A stretch of DNA of 7,193 nucleotides from Betaproteobacteria bacterium (GCA_020049245.1 JAIFLB010000108.1:1-7193); one strand, 5' to 3'; shown: positions 1 to 6,651, numbered from the stretch's first letter. Notes: generated by a model not told the origin, from the letters alone. A program made the numbers and translations.

Positions 1-845
1 GCCTGCATGCGGCGCGGGCATTGAAGAAGCCGGTGATCGCCACCTACCACACGCTGTTCGAGGAATATCTCCAGCACTACATTCCCTGGCTGCCGGCATC
101 AGGGTTACGCGGCCTGGCGCGTCGTTTTTCACGCGGCCAGTGCAACGCACTCGATGCCATCATCGTGCCGTCCACCGCGATGCGCGATCGGCTCGGCGAA
201 TACGGTGTGACCCGGCCGCTGCATGTGCTGCCGACCGGTTTACCGGCAAGCGCTTTCGCTTCCGGCGATGCCGACGAATTCCGCGCCCGCCATGGCATTC
301 CCCCGGAGCGGCCGGTCGCGCTGTTCGTCGGACGCGTGGCGCATGAGAAAAACATCGACTTCTTGCTGCAGGCTGTCACCATCGCCCGCCGCTCCTTGCC
401 CGACCTGCTCTTCCTGATCACCGGTGAAGGCCCCGCCCGCGCCGACCTTGAACATCAGGCCATTCAGCTCGGCCTGCGCGATCAGGTGCGTTTTCTCGGT
501 TATCTCGACCGCAAGCGCGACTTGCCCTCTGCCTATGCCGCCGCCGACGTGTTCATTTTCTCCTCGCGCACGGAGACGCAGGGCCTGGTGTTGCTGGAAG
601 CCATGGCGCAACGCTGCCCGGTGGTGGCGCTATCGATCATGGGTACGGCGGACATCCTGCAACCTGGTCGTGGCTGCCGCATTGCGCCGGATGACCCTGC
701 CGGCTTTGCGCAAGCAATGCTAGGCGTGCTGACTGACCCGGTGCTGCGGCTGCAACTGGGCGGCGAAGCGCGCGCTTATGCCAAGGAATGGTCGGATCAG
801 GCGCTGGCGACAAAACTGGCCGATCTATATCGCTGCCTGTATTGA
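1..845 (+). CDS. GT4-family (group 1) glycosyltransferase, 5' end missing
   Basis: Transfers a sugar from a nucleotide-sugar donor, with retention of configuration, to an unidentified acceptor, probably at the cytoplasmic face of the inner membrane. The frame is open from base 3 to the left edge, so the start and most of the N-terminal acceptor domain lie outside; about 281 residues are visible. The TTG at 21 is internal: it falls just before the family segment IATYHTLFEEYLQHY (around bases 36-80), which normally sits about 90-100 residues into such proteins. The C-terminal GT-B domain is complete: VGRVAHEKN (bases 327-353) is the donor phosphate-binding loop, GEGP follows at about 423-434, and ETQGLVLLE (573-599) supplies the two glutamates of the E-x7-E motif. 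The ETQG form and the HTLFEEY segment resemble diacylglycerol glucosyltransferases and related lipid glycosyltransferases, but the acceptor cannot be told from sequence. The gene ends 43 bases before a second glycosyltransferase and is probably co-transcribed with it. Family is sure, substrate is not. Confidence 0.93.
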   Translation, partial: LHAARALKKPVIATYHTLFEEYLQHYIPWLPASGLRGLARRFSRGQCNALDAIIVPSTAMRDRLGEYGVTRPLHVLPTGLPASAFASGDADEFRARHGIPPERPVALFVGRVAHEKNIDFLLQAVTIARRSLPDLLFLITGEGPARADLEHQAIQLGLRDQVRFLGYLDRKRDLPSAYAAADVFIFSSRTETQGLVLLEAMAQRCPVVALSIMGTADILQPGRGCRIAPDDPAGFAQAMLGVLTDPVLRLQLGGEARAYAKEWSDQALATKLADLYRCLY

Positions 846-861
846 AGCCTGTATTGAAGCC
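835..861. repeat. 12-bp tandem duplication across a stop codon
   Basis: GCCTGTATTGAA occurs twice head to tail (835-846 and 847-858), followed by the first three bases of a third copy (859-861). The first copy contains the TGA stop of the upstream glycosyltransferase (843-845). Because the unit is a multiple of three, the second copy places another TGA in the same frame (855-857). It looks like a small replication-slippage duplication in the spacer between the two glycosyltransferase genes, with no effect on the encoded protein. Confidence 0.85.
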
Positions 862-888
862 AGCCTCGCTGAATCAATAACCCTCCCC

Positions 889-2031
889 ATGAAGCCACTG
901 CGCATTCTGCTGGTGACCGAAACCTATCCGCCGGAAATCAACGGCGTTGCAATGACCACACAGCGCCTGGTTGAAGGCTTGCGCGCGCGCGGCCATTGGG
1001 TTGGTGTGGTGCGACCGCGTCAAGCCAATGATCCGATGAAAGGCGACAGTGAAACCTGGACAGTGCGCGGCCTGCCAATTCCAAACTATCCCAGCCTTCG
1101 TCTTGGATTGCCGGCCTATCGGTTACTTGGCCGCCTCATGGATCAGCAACGTCCGGACCTGGTGCATGTGGTGACCGAAGGTCCGCTCGGCTGGGCTGCG
1201 GTGTTCGCCGCACGAGCGCGTCGCCTGCCGCTGACATCTGGCTATCACACGCATTTCGCGCAATACAGCAACCACTATCACATCGGCTGGCTGATGCCCT
1301 GGGTCACCCGCTGGCTTGATGCGTTGCACCGGCGTTGCCACGCGACCTTCGTGCCGACGCCGGAACTGGCGGCCGAGCTTGCCGCGCGCGGCATTCCAAA
1401 CGTACAGCCGGTCGGGCGTGGCGTCGATACTGGATTGTTCCATCCAGGACGCCGCGACAGCGCATTACGTGCGCACTGGGGCGTGCAGGACGACGCGCTG
1501 GCCTGTCTCTATGTCGGCCGTCTGGCGCCGGAAAAAAATCTCAATGTGGTGACGCAAGCCTTCAGCGCGATCAAGTCTCGAAACCCACTCGCCCGCATGG
1601 TCTGGGTAGGCGATGGCCCGGCTCTGGCAAGTTTGCGCGCGGCGCACCCGGAGCATATTTTTGCCGGTTCGCGCGTCGGCGCTGAACTCGCCGCGCATTA
1701 CGCCAGCGCTGATCTTTTCCTGTTCGGGAGCCTGTCGGAAACCTGGGGCAATGTTCTGACCGAAGCCCTTGCCAGCGGTTTATGCGTCATCACCTACCGG
1801 CGTGCGGCAGGTGAGATATTGATTCAGGATGGGAAGAACGGCTGCACGGTGAAGCCTGACGACGCCAACGCCTTCGTCGAAGCCGCGCAGCATTTGGCCA
1901 GCTCCCCGGCCAAACGCCAGGAATTCGGTCAGCAGGCCAGTCTGAGCATGTCAGCGCATGGCTGGGACCGCATTATCGAGCGCTACGAAACCGCGCTCCG
2001 GAAAGTCTCGGATTCGAGCCAGATGGATTGA
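889..2031 (+). CDS. GT4-family glycosyltransferase (MgtA/PimB-like mannosyl- or glucosyltransferase)
   Basis: Complete 380-residue retaining glycosyltransferase of GT-B fold, the usual length for the family. The N-terminal acceptor domain opens with a beta strand and the glycine-rich loop TETYPPEINGVA (residues 10-21), typical of GDP-mannose- or UDP-glucose-dependent lipid glycosyltransferases. RGVD is at 177-180. The C-terminal donor domain carries VGRLAPEKN (209-217), VGDGP (240-244) and the E-x7-E motif ETWGNVLTE (284-292). No signal peptide or membrane helix is visible, so it is probably cytoplasmic or peripheral at the membrane. I chose ATG 889 because the family strand starts immediately after it; the frame opens upstream to an ATG at 778, but those 37 residues overlap the previous gene in another frame and do not look like the family. 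The start lacks a purine-rich ribosome site (the preceding bases are CCCTCCCC), so translation may be weak or helped by the upstream gene. Likely partner of the preceding glycosyltransferase in building a short glycan, perhaps on a lipid; that role is inference. Confidence 0.93.
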   Translation: MKPLRILLVTETYPPEINGVAMTTQRLVEGLRARGHWVGVVRPRQANDPMKGDSETWTVRGLPIPNYPSLRLGLPAYRLLGRLMDQQRPDLVHVVTEGPLGWAAVFAARARRLPLTSGYHTHFAQYSNHYHIGWLMPWVTRWLDALHRRCHATFVPTPELAAELAARGIPNVQPVGRGVDTGLFHPGRRDSALRAHWGVQDDALACLYVGRLAPEKNLNVVTQAFSAIKSRNPLARMVWVGDGPALASLRAAHPEHIFAGSRVGAELAAHYASADLFLFGSLSETWGNVLTEALASGLCVITYRRAAGEILIQDGKNGCTVKPDDANAFVEAAQHLASSPAKRQEFGQQASLSMSAHGWDRIIERYETALRKVSDSSQMD

Positions 2032-2042
2032 ACCCGCCGGGA

Positions 2043-2288
2043 TCAATCTTCCGCTGGCTCGTCGAGGTATTTCTGCAGACGGCGTTCAAACACATGGCGG
2101 TCGAAACGCCACTCTTCGAGTAGATCAATCGCCAGCTCAAACGCTTTCCTGTCCAGGTCGTACAAACAACCCAGATCGAAATTGGCCGAATTCTCGAGCG
2201 CCAGGCAAAGATCTTTCAGGGTGATGACTGCCTTGTCTTCCGGATTTTTCCGAATGAATTTGGCGATGTTCTTGACAGCATTAGCCAT
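2043..2288 (-). CDS. Small conserved-looking protein of unknown function, 81 aa
   Basis: I do not recognise this family. The 81-residue product is soluble, charged and mostly helical in appearance, with no signal peptide or membrane segment. The N-terminal part (MANAVKNIAKFIRKNPEDKAV) is basic. The middle has LKDLCLALENSANFDLGCLYDLD with two cysteines (28 and 41), and the C-terminal part (50-76) reads as an amphipathic, acidic/basic helix pair ending in EPAED. ATG 2288 is the start: AAGGA (2297-2301) lies 8 bases upstream of it, whereas the in-frame TTG at 2306 lies upstream of that site. The gene converges on the glycosyltransferase with an 11-base gap and no obvious terminator between them. 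The preceding frame on the same strand stops inside its ribosome site, which suggests a shared transcript. The good ribosome site and clean codon structure argue that it is a real gene. Confidence 0.75.
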   Translation of the reverse strand: MANAVKNIAKFIRKNPEDKAVITLKDLCLALENSANFDLGCLYDLDRKAFELAIDLLEEWRFDRHVFERRLQKYLDEPAED

Positions 2289-2296
2289 GATTTTCT

Positions 2297-2301
2297 TCCT
2301 T
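2297..2301 (-). promoter_or_regulatory. Ribosome binding site of the 81-aa gene
   Basis: AAGGA on the minus strand, 8 bases before ATG 2288. It decides the start against the TTG at 2306. The stop codon of the upstream frame (TAA, 2300-2302) overlaps it, an arrangement that often goes with translational coupling. Confidence 0.65.
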
Positions 2302-2734
2302 ACCAATGTAATGCCCGCAAGCGGGCGGATTTATTGTGCTGATGCAATTGTTTGCGGCGAGCGATCTCATCCGGCGGGGAGATCGCATCCAACACGCACT
2401 GAGCTCGACCAGTTCCATATACATCATTTCTGGCGGATGGACCGCCAAGCAATGGGCTGCAATTCTTTGCGTTGCCGCCCAATTTGCCAGCACCCCGCTT
2501 AGCCAGGGTATCTACCACACGGTTCATATCCAATCCTGTCTGGACAATAGAATAGTCCAACATGACGGCTTCGCGAGCGATGAAAAACCAAGCTGCTGAC
2601 AACCTGAGTGAGTCCGGAATGGCAGCCAAATCCGTAGCAATGCTTGATGCACCGCAGTGAATTTCATCCGCTGACCATCCAGCAATCGCTGCAACTTCGA
2701 AATTGATGGCATGACCGGCCACTAGCGCATCCAC
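2300..2734 (-). CDS. Uncharacterised frame, possibly a decayed or truncated gene (up to 144 aa)
   Basis: I do not recognise this product. The frame runs from a TAA at 2783-2785 to a TAA at 2300-2302; the first plausible start is GTG 2734, with no convincing ribosome site before it, so the 5' end may be lost. For: codons favour G in first position as real genes do, and the stop overlaps the ribosome site of the next gene on the strand, as in an operon. Against: no recognisable domain, no good start, a Gly/Asn-rich low-complexity middle (residues 81-110), and lower G+C (near half in a segment I counted) than the surrounding genes. Residues 1-60 are alanine-rich and mildly hydrophobic without a clear membrane helix. 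It occupies the position where phoU would follow pstB, but shows no likeness to PhoU that I can see. It may be a degraded gene, a horizontally acquired fragment, or chance. Confidence 0.3.
   Translation of the reverse strand: MDALVAGHAINFEVAAIAGWSADEIHCGASSIATDLAAIPDSLRLSAAWFFIAREAVMLDYSIVQTGLDMNRVVDTLAKRGAGKLGGNAKNCSPLLGGPSARNDVYGTGRAQCVLDAISPPDEIARRKQLHQHNKSARLRALHW
2313..2326 (-). repeat. Short GC-rich hairpin before the 81-aa gene
   Basis: GCCCGCAAGCGGGC is a perfect inverted repeat (5-bp stem GCCCG/CGGGC around a 4-base CAAG loop). It lies 24 bases upstream of the ATG of the 81-aa gene, inside the last codons of the uncharacterised upstream frame. No T-run follows it on the minus strand, and only a weak GGATTTATT follows on the plus strand, so I do not call it a terminator. 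It could influence message structure in the leader of the small gene. Confidence 0.4.
2361..2386. repeat. 8-bp inverted repeat
   Basis: GCGATCTC (2361-2368) and GAGATCGC (2379-2386) are perfect reverse complements around a 10-base spacer. They fall inside the uncharacterised minus-strand frame, about 75 bases upstream of the 81-aa gene. It could be a hairpin or a protein-binding site; nothing else in the sequence indicates which, and an 8-bp match may be chance. Confidence 0.3.
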
Positions 2735-2789
2735 ATTAAAGTGGAGAGCATATCGAGTCAGGAAGAAAAGAAGATGAAGGATTTATGAC

Positions 2790-2833
2790 AAAAACAAAGG
2801 CGTCAATGTCGCATGAGCGACATTGACGCCTTT
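2790..2833 (-). terminator. Rho-independent terminator of the pst operon
   Basis: A perfect 13-bp stem (2799-2811 with 2818-2830) with a 6-base loop, extended to 16 bp by three A:T pairs. On the minus strand the hairpin is followed by TTTGTTTTTGTC, a good U-tract. It starts about 37 bases after the pstB stop and so ends the pst transcript right after pstB. On the plus strand the hairpin is followed only by TTTATCTT, so it would work less well in that direction. Confidence 0.92.
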
Positions 2834-2869
2834 ATCTTGCTGAAGCGGGAGTTTGCTGATGCGTCTATT

Positions 2870-3652
2870 TCAGCCGAAACGACCAGTGATGTAATCCTCG
2901 GTCTGCTTCTGCGTCGGTTTCACGAACAGCTTATCTGTATTACCGAATTCAATTAGTTCACCCAAATACATGAAGGCGGTGAAGTCGGAAATACGCGCTG
3001 CCTGCTGCATGTTGTGCGTCACGATGGCGATGGTGTATTCGTTCTTCAACTCATTGATCAGTTCTTCAATCTTGGCGGTCGAGATGGGGTCGAGCGCGGA
3101 GGTGGGTTCATCAAGCAGCACGATTTCCGGCTTCACCGCGATAGTCCGGGCGATACACAAACGTTGTTGCTGACCGCCTGACAAAGACAAACCGCTCTGT
3201 TGCAGCTTGTTCTTCGTTTCTTCCCATATCGCGGCCTTACGCAACGCCCATTCAACGCGATCATCCATTTCCGATTTCGCCAGTTTTTCGTAAAGTCGAA
3301 CACCAAAGGCAATGTTTTCGTAGATCGTCATCGGGAACGGCGTCGGCTTCTGGAACACCATGCCGATCTTGGCCCGCACCAGATTCACGTCCTGCTTCTT
3401 GTCGAGCAGATTCTTGCCATGGAAATTGATCTGCCCTTCGGCACGCTGTCCGGGGTAAAGGTCATACATGCGGTTAAAAGTACGTAGCAACGTGGACTTA
3501 CCGCAACCGGACGGACCGATGAAAGCCGTCACCCGGCTTTTTGCAATATCCATTGAGACATTGGTCAAACCACGGAATGCACCGTAATAGAAATTCAGGT
3601 CTCGGATGGACAGGATGGATTCGCCATCGGCTGTAGTTTGGCTGGTGGACAT
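2870..3652 (-). CDS. pstB: Phosphate ABC transporter ATP-binding protein PstB
   Basis: Cytoplasmic ATPase that powers phosphate import through PstC/PstA. The 260-residue product has the family's normal length and every ABC motif: Walker A GPSGCGKST (46-54), Q-loop glutamine 101 in MVFQKPTPFPM (the KPTPFPM stretch is characteristic of PstB), signature LSGGQ (157-161), Walker B IVLLDEP (177-183), D-loop SALDP, and H-loop histidine 213. ATG 3652 is supported by GGAG six bases upstream. It lies 14 bases after pstA and is last in the operon, followed directly by a strong terminator. No phoU follows, unlike the usual pstSCAB-phoU order. Confidence 0.98.
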   Translation of the reverse strand: MSTSQTTADGESILSIRDLNFYYGAFRGLTNVSMDIAKSRVTAFIGPSGCGKSTLLRTFNRMYDLYPGQRAEGQINFHGKNLLDKKQDVNLVRAKIGMVFQKPTPFPMTIYENIAFGVRLYEKLAKSEMDDRVEWALRKAAIWEETKNKLQQSGLSLSGGQQQRLCIARTIAVKPEIVLLDEPTSALDPISTAKIEELINELKNEYTIAIVTHNMQQAARISDFTAFMYLGELIEFGNTDKLFVKPTQKQTEDYITGRFG

Positions 3653-3666
3653 TTAAGACTCCGGGT

Positions 3667-4509
3667 TCAAGCTGAAACTTTATTGCGGAACATGATGCGC
3701 GCAATGATGTTGATGGCGAGCACGATCAGGGCAATCAACAGCGCGCCACCCCAGGCCAAGCTGACCCAGTTGTCATACGGGCTCATCGCGAACTGGAAGA
3801 TCACCACCGGCAGGTTGCCCATCGGTTCTGACATATCGGTGCTGAAGAACTGGTTGTTCAGCGCGGTGAACAACAACGGCGCGGTTTCACCCATGACGCG
3901 AGCGATGGCGAGCAGAATGCCGGTCACCACGCCCGCCTTGACCGCACGCAAGGTCACTTTCAGCGATACCTGCCAGCGCGGCGCACCAACGGCAAAAGCG
4001 GCTTCGCGCAACGCGGTGGGCACCAGCAGCAGCATGTTCTCGGTGGTACGCACCACGACCGGGATCGCAATCAACGACAAGGCCACCGATCCAGCCCAAC
4101 CCGAGAAGCCACCGAGCGTCGCCACCATCAATGCATAGACGAACAGGCCGACAACGATGGACGGCGCCGACAACATGATGTCGGTGACGAAACGAGTGGT
4201 AGCGGCAAATTTCGATGTCGCACCGAATTCAGCCAGGTAGATGCCCGCCAGAATGCCGATCGGGGTCGATACCAGAGTCGTTACGCCGATGATCATCAGG
4301 CTACCGACGATGGCGTTGCGCAAACCGCCGCCCTCACTACCCGGCGCCGGCGTGTCCTGGGTGAAGAATTCCCAGCTCAGCGCATTGAAGCCGTTATAGA
4401 ACAGAGTCCACAGGATCCACATCAGCGCGGCGAGGCCGAAGGCCATGGCGACCATGGACAGGGCGATACCGATACGGTTGGTCAGGATGCGGCGCGAATA
4501 GAGTTGCAT
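3667..4509 (-). CDS. pstA: Phosphate ABC transporter permease PstA
   Basis: Inner-membrane permease that pairs with PstC to form the phosphate channel. The 280-residue product shows about six hydrophobic segments (roughly 14-38, 66-92, 112-132, 137-153, 193-210, 247-272). The cytoplasmic EAA loop LREAAFAVGAPRW (167-179), which docks onto PstB, lies between the fourth and fifth. The IGILAGIYLAEFG segment (84-96) and the ARVMGETAPLLFTA segment (203-216) are typical of PstA. ATG 4509 is preceded by AGGA at 8 bases. The gap to pstC is 19 bases, consistent with one transcript. Intact, no oddities. Confidence 0.97.
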   Translation of the reverse strand: MQLYSRRILTNRIGIALSMVAMAFGLAALMWILWTLFYNGFNALSWEFFTQDTPAPGSEGGGLRNAIVGSLMIIGVTTLVSTPIGILAGIYLAEFGATSKFAATTRFVTDIMLSAPSIVVGLFVYALMVATLGGFSGWAGSVALSLIAIPVVVRTTENMLLLVPTALREAAFAVGAPRWQVSLKVTLRAVKAGVVTGILLAIARVMGETAPLLFTALNNQFFSTDMSEPMGNLPVVIFQFAMSPYDNWVSLAWGGALLIALIVLAINIIARIMFRNKVSA

Positions 4510-4528
4510 GATCAGATTCCTGTCCGGC

Positions 4529-5500
4529 TCAAATGCCTTGCTTGGCGATACCGCGCTTGATCAACCATTGGGAAATGGCCAGCACGATGAAGGTGATGAT
4601 GAACAGCACCAGACCAAGGGCGAACAACGACGAAATATGCAAGCCGGGATCGGCTTCGCCGAACTCGTTGGCCAGTGTCGAGGCAATCGAAGTACCTGGC
4701 GCAAACAGGCTGCCGACAATCCGGTTGGCGTTGCCGATGACGAAGGTGACCGCCATCGTTTCTCCCAAGGCGCGACCAAGGCCCAGCATGATGCCGCCGA
4801 TAACACCGACCCGCGTGTAGGGCAGAACGATATTGGTGACGACTTCCCAAGTGGTGCAGCCGACGCCGTAAGCCGACTCTTTCAATTGCGGCGGCACGGT
4901 TTCGAACACATCACGCATCACCGAGGCGACAAACGGGATCACCATCAGCGACAACACGATGCCTGCGGTCAGGATGCCGACGCCAATCGGCGGGCCGGCA
5001 AACCAGCCGCTGATGATCGGGGTATCGCCGACCAGTTCCTGGAGATACGGTTGCACATGCTCGGCAAACAACGGCGCGAACACGAACAGGCCCCAGATAC
5101 CGTAGATGATGGAGGGCACACCGGCGAGCAATTCGATTGCCGTACCGAGCGGCCGGCGCAACCAGGCCGGACAAGTTTCGGTCAGAAACAAGGCGATACC
5201 GAAGCTGACCGGCACCGCGATGACCAGCGCGATGATCGAGGTCACCACCGTGCCGTAGATGGCGCTTAACGCGCCGTACTGATCTTCCGGCACGTTCCAG
5301 ACATTGGTCCACAGGAATGCCGGGCCGAATTCCCTGAACACCGGCATCGCTTCGATTGCCAGCGAAATCAGGATACCGACCAGTGCCGCCAGCACGATGA
5401 AGGCAAACACCATCGTGACCTGATGGAAGAACATGTCCTGCAGTTTGAATTTCCTGACCTGGGCGGCATGCAGATCAACGGTGTGGGTCGCTTCGCTCAT
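4529..5500 (-). CDS. pstC: Phosphate ABC transporter permease PstC
   Basis: Inner-membrane partner of PstA. The 323-residue product has a cytoplasmic N-terminal tail of about 28 residues, a first membrane helix (about 29-51), and a periplasmic segment with the family motif FGPAFLWTNVWNVPEDQYGAL (around 58-78). The MetI-type permease domain (about 80-315) follows. The loop facing the ATPase is LKESAYGVGCTTWEVV (206-221), with serine where the second position of the classic EAA is alanine, common in this family. GRALGETMAV (242-251) is a PstC hallmark. ATG 5500 follows AGGA at 9 bases. It lies 127 bases after pstS, a much wider gap than elsewhere in the operon, and that gap holds a strong hairpin. 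Confidence 0.97.
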   Translation of the reverse strand: MSEATHTVDLHAAQVRKFKLQDMFFHQVTMVFAFIVLAALVGILISLAIEAMPVFREFGPAFLWTNVWNVPEDQYGALSAIYGTVVTSIIALVIAVPVSFGIALFLTETCPAWLRRPLGTAIELLAGVPSIIYGIWGLFVFAPLFAEHVQPYLQELVGDTPIISGWFAGPPIGVGILTAGIVLSLMVIPFVASVMRDVFETVPPQLKESAYGVGCTTWEVVTNIVLPYTRVGVIGGIMLGLGRALGETMAVTFVIGNANRIVGSLFAPGTSIASTLANEFGEADPGLHISSLFALGLVLFIITFIVLAISQWLIKRGIAKQGI

Positions 5501-5582
5501 GGCGATATTTCCTGATCAGATTAAGTTTTCTGCGGAAATCTCCTTGCTCTGCAAAGAACAAGCAAAGAGGCTTCCGAAGAAA

Positions 5583-5613
5583 GTTCGGGCGCGGCGATTG
5601 ACCGCGCCCGAAC
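5583..5613 (-). terminator. Hairpin between pstS and pstC (partial terminator or mRNA stabiliser)
   Basis: GTTCGGGCGCGG (5583-5594) and CCGCGCCCGAAC (5602-5613) form a perfect 12-bp, very GC-rich stem with a 7-base loop, starting 14 bases after the pstS stop. On the minus strand it is followed by TTTCTTCGG, a short interrupted T-run. That fits a leaky terminator, or a barrier to 3' exonucleases that keeps pstS message abundant relative to pstCAB. The structure is seen; the role is inferred from its position and from the general need for more binding protein than permease. Confidence 0.75.
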
Positions 5614-5627
5614 TGTTCAAACAAGTA

Positions 5628-6644
5628 TTACTTGATGTTCTTCATTTCGGCTTCAACCATCTTCACCACATTGGCGGGAAGCGGCACGAAACCGAGTTCT
5701 TCGGCCATTTTCTGACCGTTGTTCAGCGACCAAGTGAAGAAGTCGACAACGCCTTTCTGCTTGGCGGCATCCGAACCCTTTTCATAAACCAAAGCATAGG
5801 TGGCGCTGGTGATCGGCCAAGCGTTCTTGTGAGCCTGATCGAGCAGGTCAGGGGCCATGCCCTTGACCTTGAAGTTGGCACCAGCAGCAGCATCAGCGAC
5901 AGCATCCTGATTCGGCACGATGTAGTTGCCAGCCTTGTTCTTCAGTGCGACAAAAGTCATTTTGTTCTTCATCGCATCGGCGATATCGACATAGCCAATA
6001 GTGCCGGAAATCTTCTGCACGTTGGCGGCGACGCCCGGGTTGCCCTTGCCGCCCACGGCATTAACCGGCCAGTTGACGGTGTTGCCTGCGCCGACATCAC
6101 GCTTGAACGCAACCGATTGCTTGGCCAGGTAATTCGAGAAGGCGTAGGTGGTGCCAGAACCATCGGAACGATGTGACACGGTGATCGCGGTAGCGGGCAA
6201 CGTCATACCGGGATTCAGCTTGGCAATCGCGGGGTGATTCCACTTGGTGATGGCGCCGCGGAAGATCTCAGCGGCAGTCGCACCATCGAGCTTCAGCTTA
6301 CCGGATTCGATGCCGGGGACGTTGATCACGATGGTGACGGCACCCATCACGGTCGGAATCTGCACCAAACCCATGGAATCCAGCAGCTCTTCCTTCAAAG
6401 GCGCGTCGGAACCACCAAAGTCGACAGTCTTGGCCTTGATCTGCTTGACGCCACCGGAAGAACCGATGCCTTGGTAGTTGACCTGATTTCCGGTTGCGCC
6501 TTTGTAGGCTTCGGCCCACTTGGTGTAGACAGCATACGGGAAGGTCGCGCCAGCGCCGGTGATATCTGCCGCCAGAGCAGACAGGCTCAAGGACATGGCG
6601 GCGACCAGGGTGGACAGTTTCAGCAGGGTACGTTGGGTATTCAT
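5628..6644 (-). CDS. pstS: Periplasmic phosphate-binding protein PstS
   Basis: High-affinity phosphate receptor of the Pst transporter. The 338-residue precursor starts with a Sec signal peptide (basic MNTQRTLLK, hydrophobic core 11-24, ALA cleavage after about residue 25, leaving ADITGAGATF as the mature start). Binding-site segments match PstS: GAGATFPY (31-37, T34 and F35), GIGSSGGVKQI (59-69), DFGGSDAPL (76-83, D80) and RSDGSGTT (159-166), which supplies the arginine, serine, glycine and threonine that hold phosphate. Loss of the last few C-terminal residues relative to the E. coli protein is ordinary variation. No lipobox cysteine is present, so it is a soluble periplasmic form. ATG 6644 is chosen over TTG 6650 because GGAG lies 7 bases before the ATG and only about 1 base before the TTG. 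First gene of the operon, behind a Pho box. Confidence 0.97.
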   Translation of the reverse strand: MNTQRTLLKLSTLVAAMSLSLSALAADITGAGATFPYAVYTKWAEAYKGATGNQVNYQGIGSSGGVKQIKAKTVDFGGSDAPLKEELLDSMGLVQIPTVMGAVTIVINVPGIESGKLKLDGATAAEIFRGAITKWNHPAIAKLNPGMTLPATAITVSHRSDGSGTTYAFSNYLAKQSVAFKRDVGAGNTVNWPVNAVGGKGNPGVAANVQKISGTIGYVDIADAMKNKMTFVALKNKAGNYIVPNQDAVADAAAGANFKVKGMAPDLLDQAHKNAWPITSATYALVYEKGSDAAKQKGVVDFFTWSLNNGQKMAEELGFVPLPANVVKMVEAEMKNIK

Positions 6645-6651
6645 ATTCAAT

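Noticed and set aside
77..421. Open minus-strand frame opposite the first glycosyltransferase
   Set aside because: It is antisense to a clear GT4 domain; its basic, low-complexity product is typical of a shadow frame in GC-rich DNA.
778..888. N-terminal extension of the second glycosyltransferase from ATG 778
   Set aside because: The 37 extra residues overlap the upstream gene and do not resemble the family, whose first beta strand begins right after ATG 889.
2032..2042. Possible terminator between the convergent genes
   Set aside because: The 11-base gap has no stem of useful length and no T-run.
2541..2559. Imperfect palindrome TGGAC...GTCCA
   Set aside because: Only five outer base pairs match perfectly with mismatches inside; expected by chance in a stretch this long.
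2336..2599. Plus-strand frame of 87 codons in the unassigned stretch
   Set aside because: It has no ribosome site and no recognisable domain, and its composition looks less gene-like than the minus-strand frame it overlaps.
4508..5269. Open plus-strand frame of 253 codons opposite pstC
   Set aside because: It lies wholly antisense to an intact pstC; its product is rich in Gln, Asp, His and Arg, as expected from the reverse strand of a membrane protein gene, and has no recognisable domain.
5433..6176. Open plus-strand frame of 247 codons opposite pstS and the pstS-pstC gap
   Set aside because: It is antisense to well-supported pstS and reads through the intercistronic hairpin; no family likeness.
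6645..6650. TTG 6650 as the pstS start
   Set aside because: GGAG would be only about one base away from it; ATG 6644 has proper spacing and gives a normal signal peptide.
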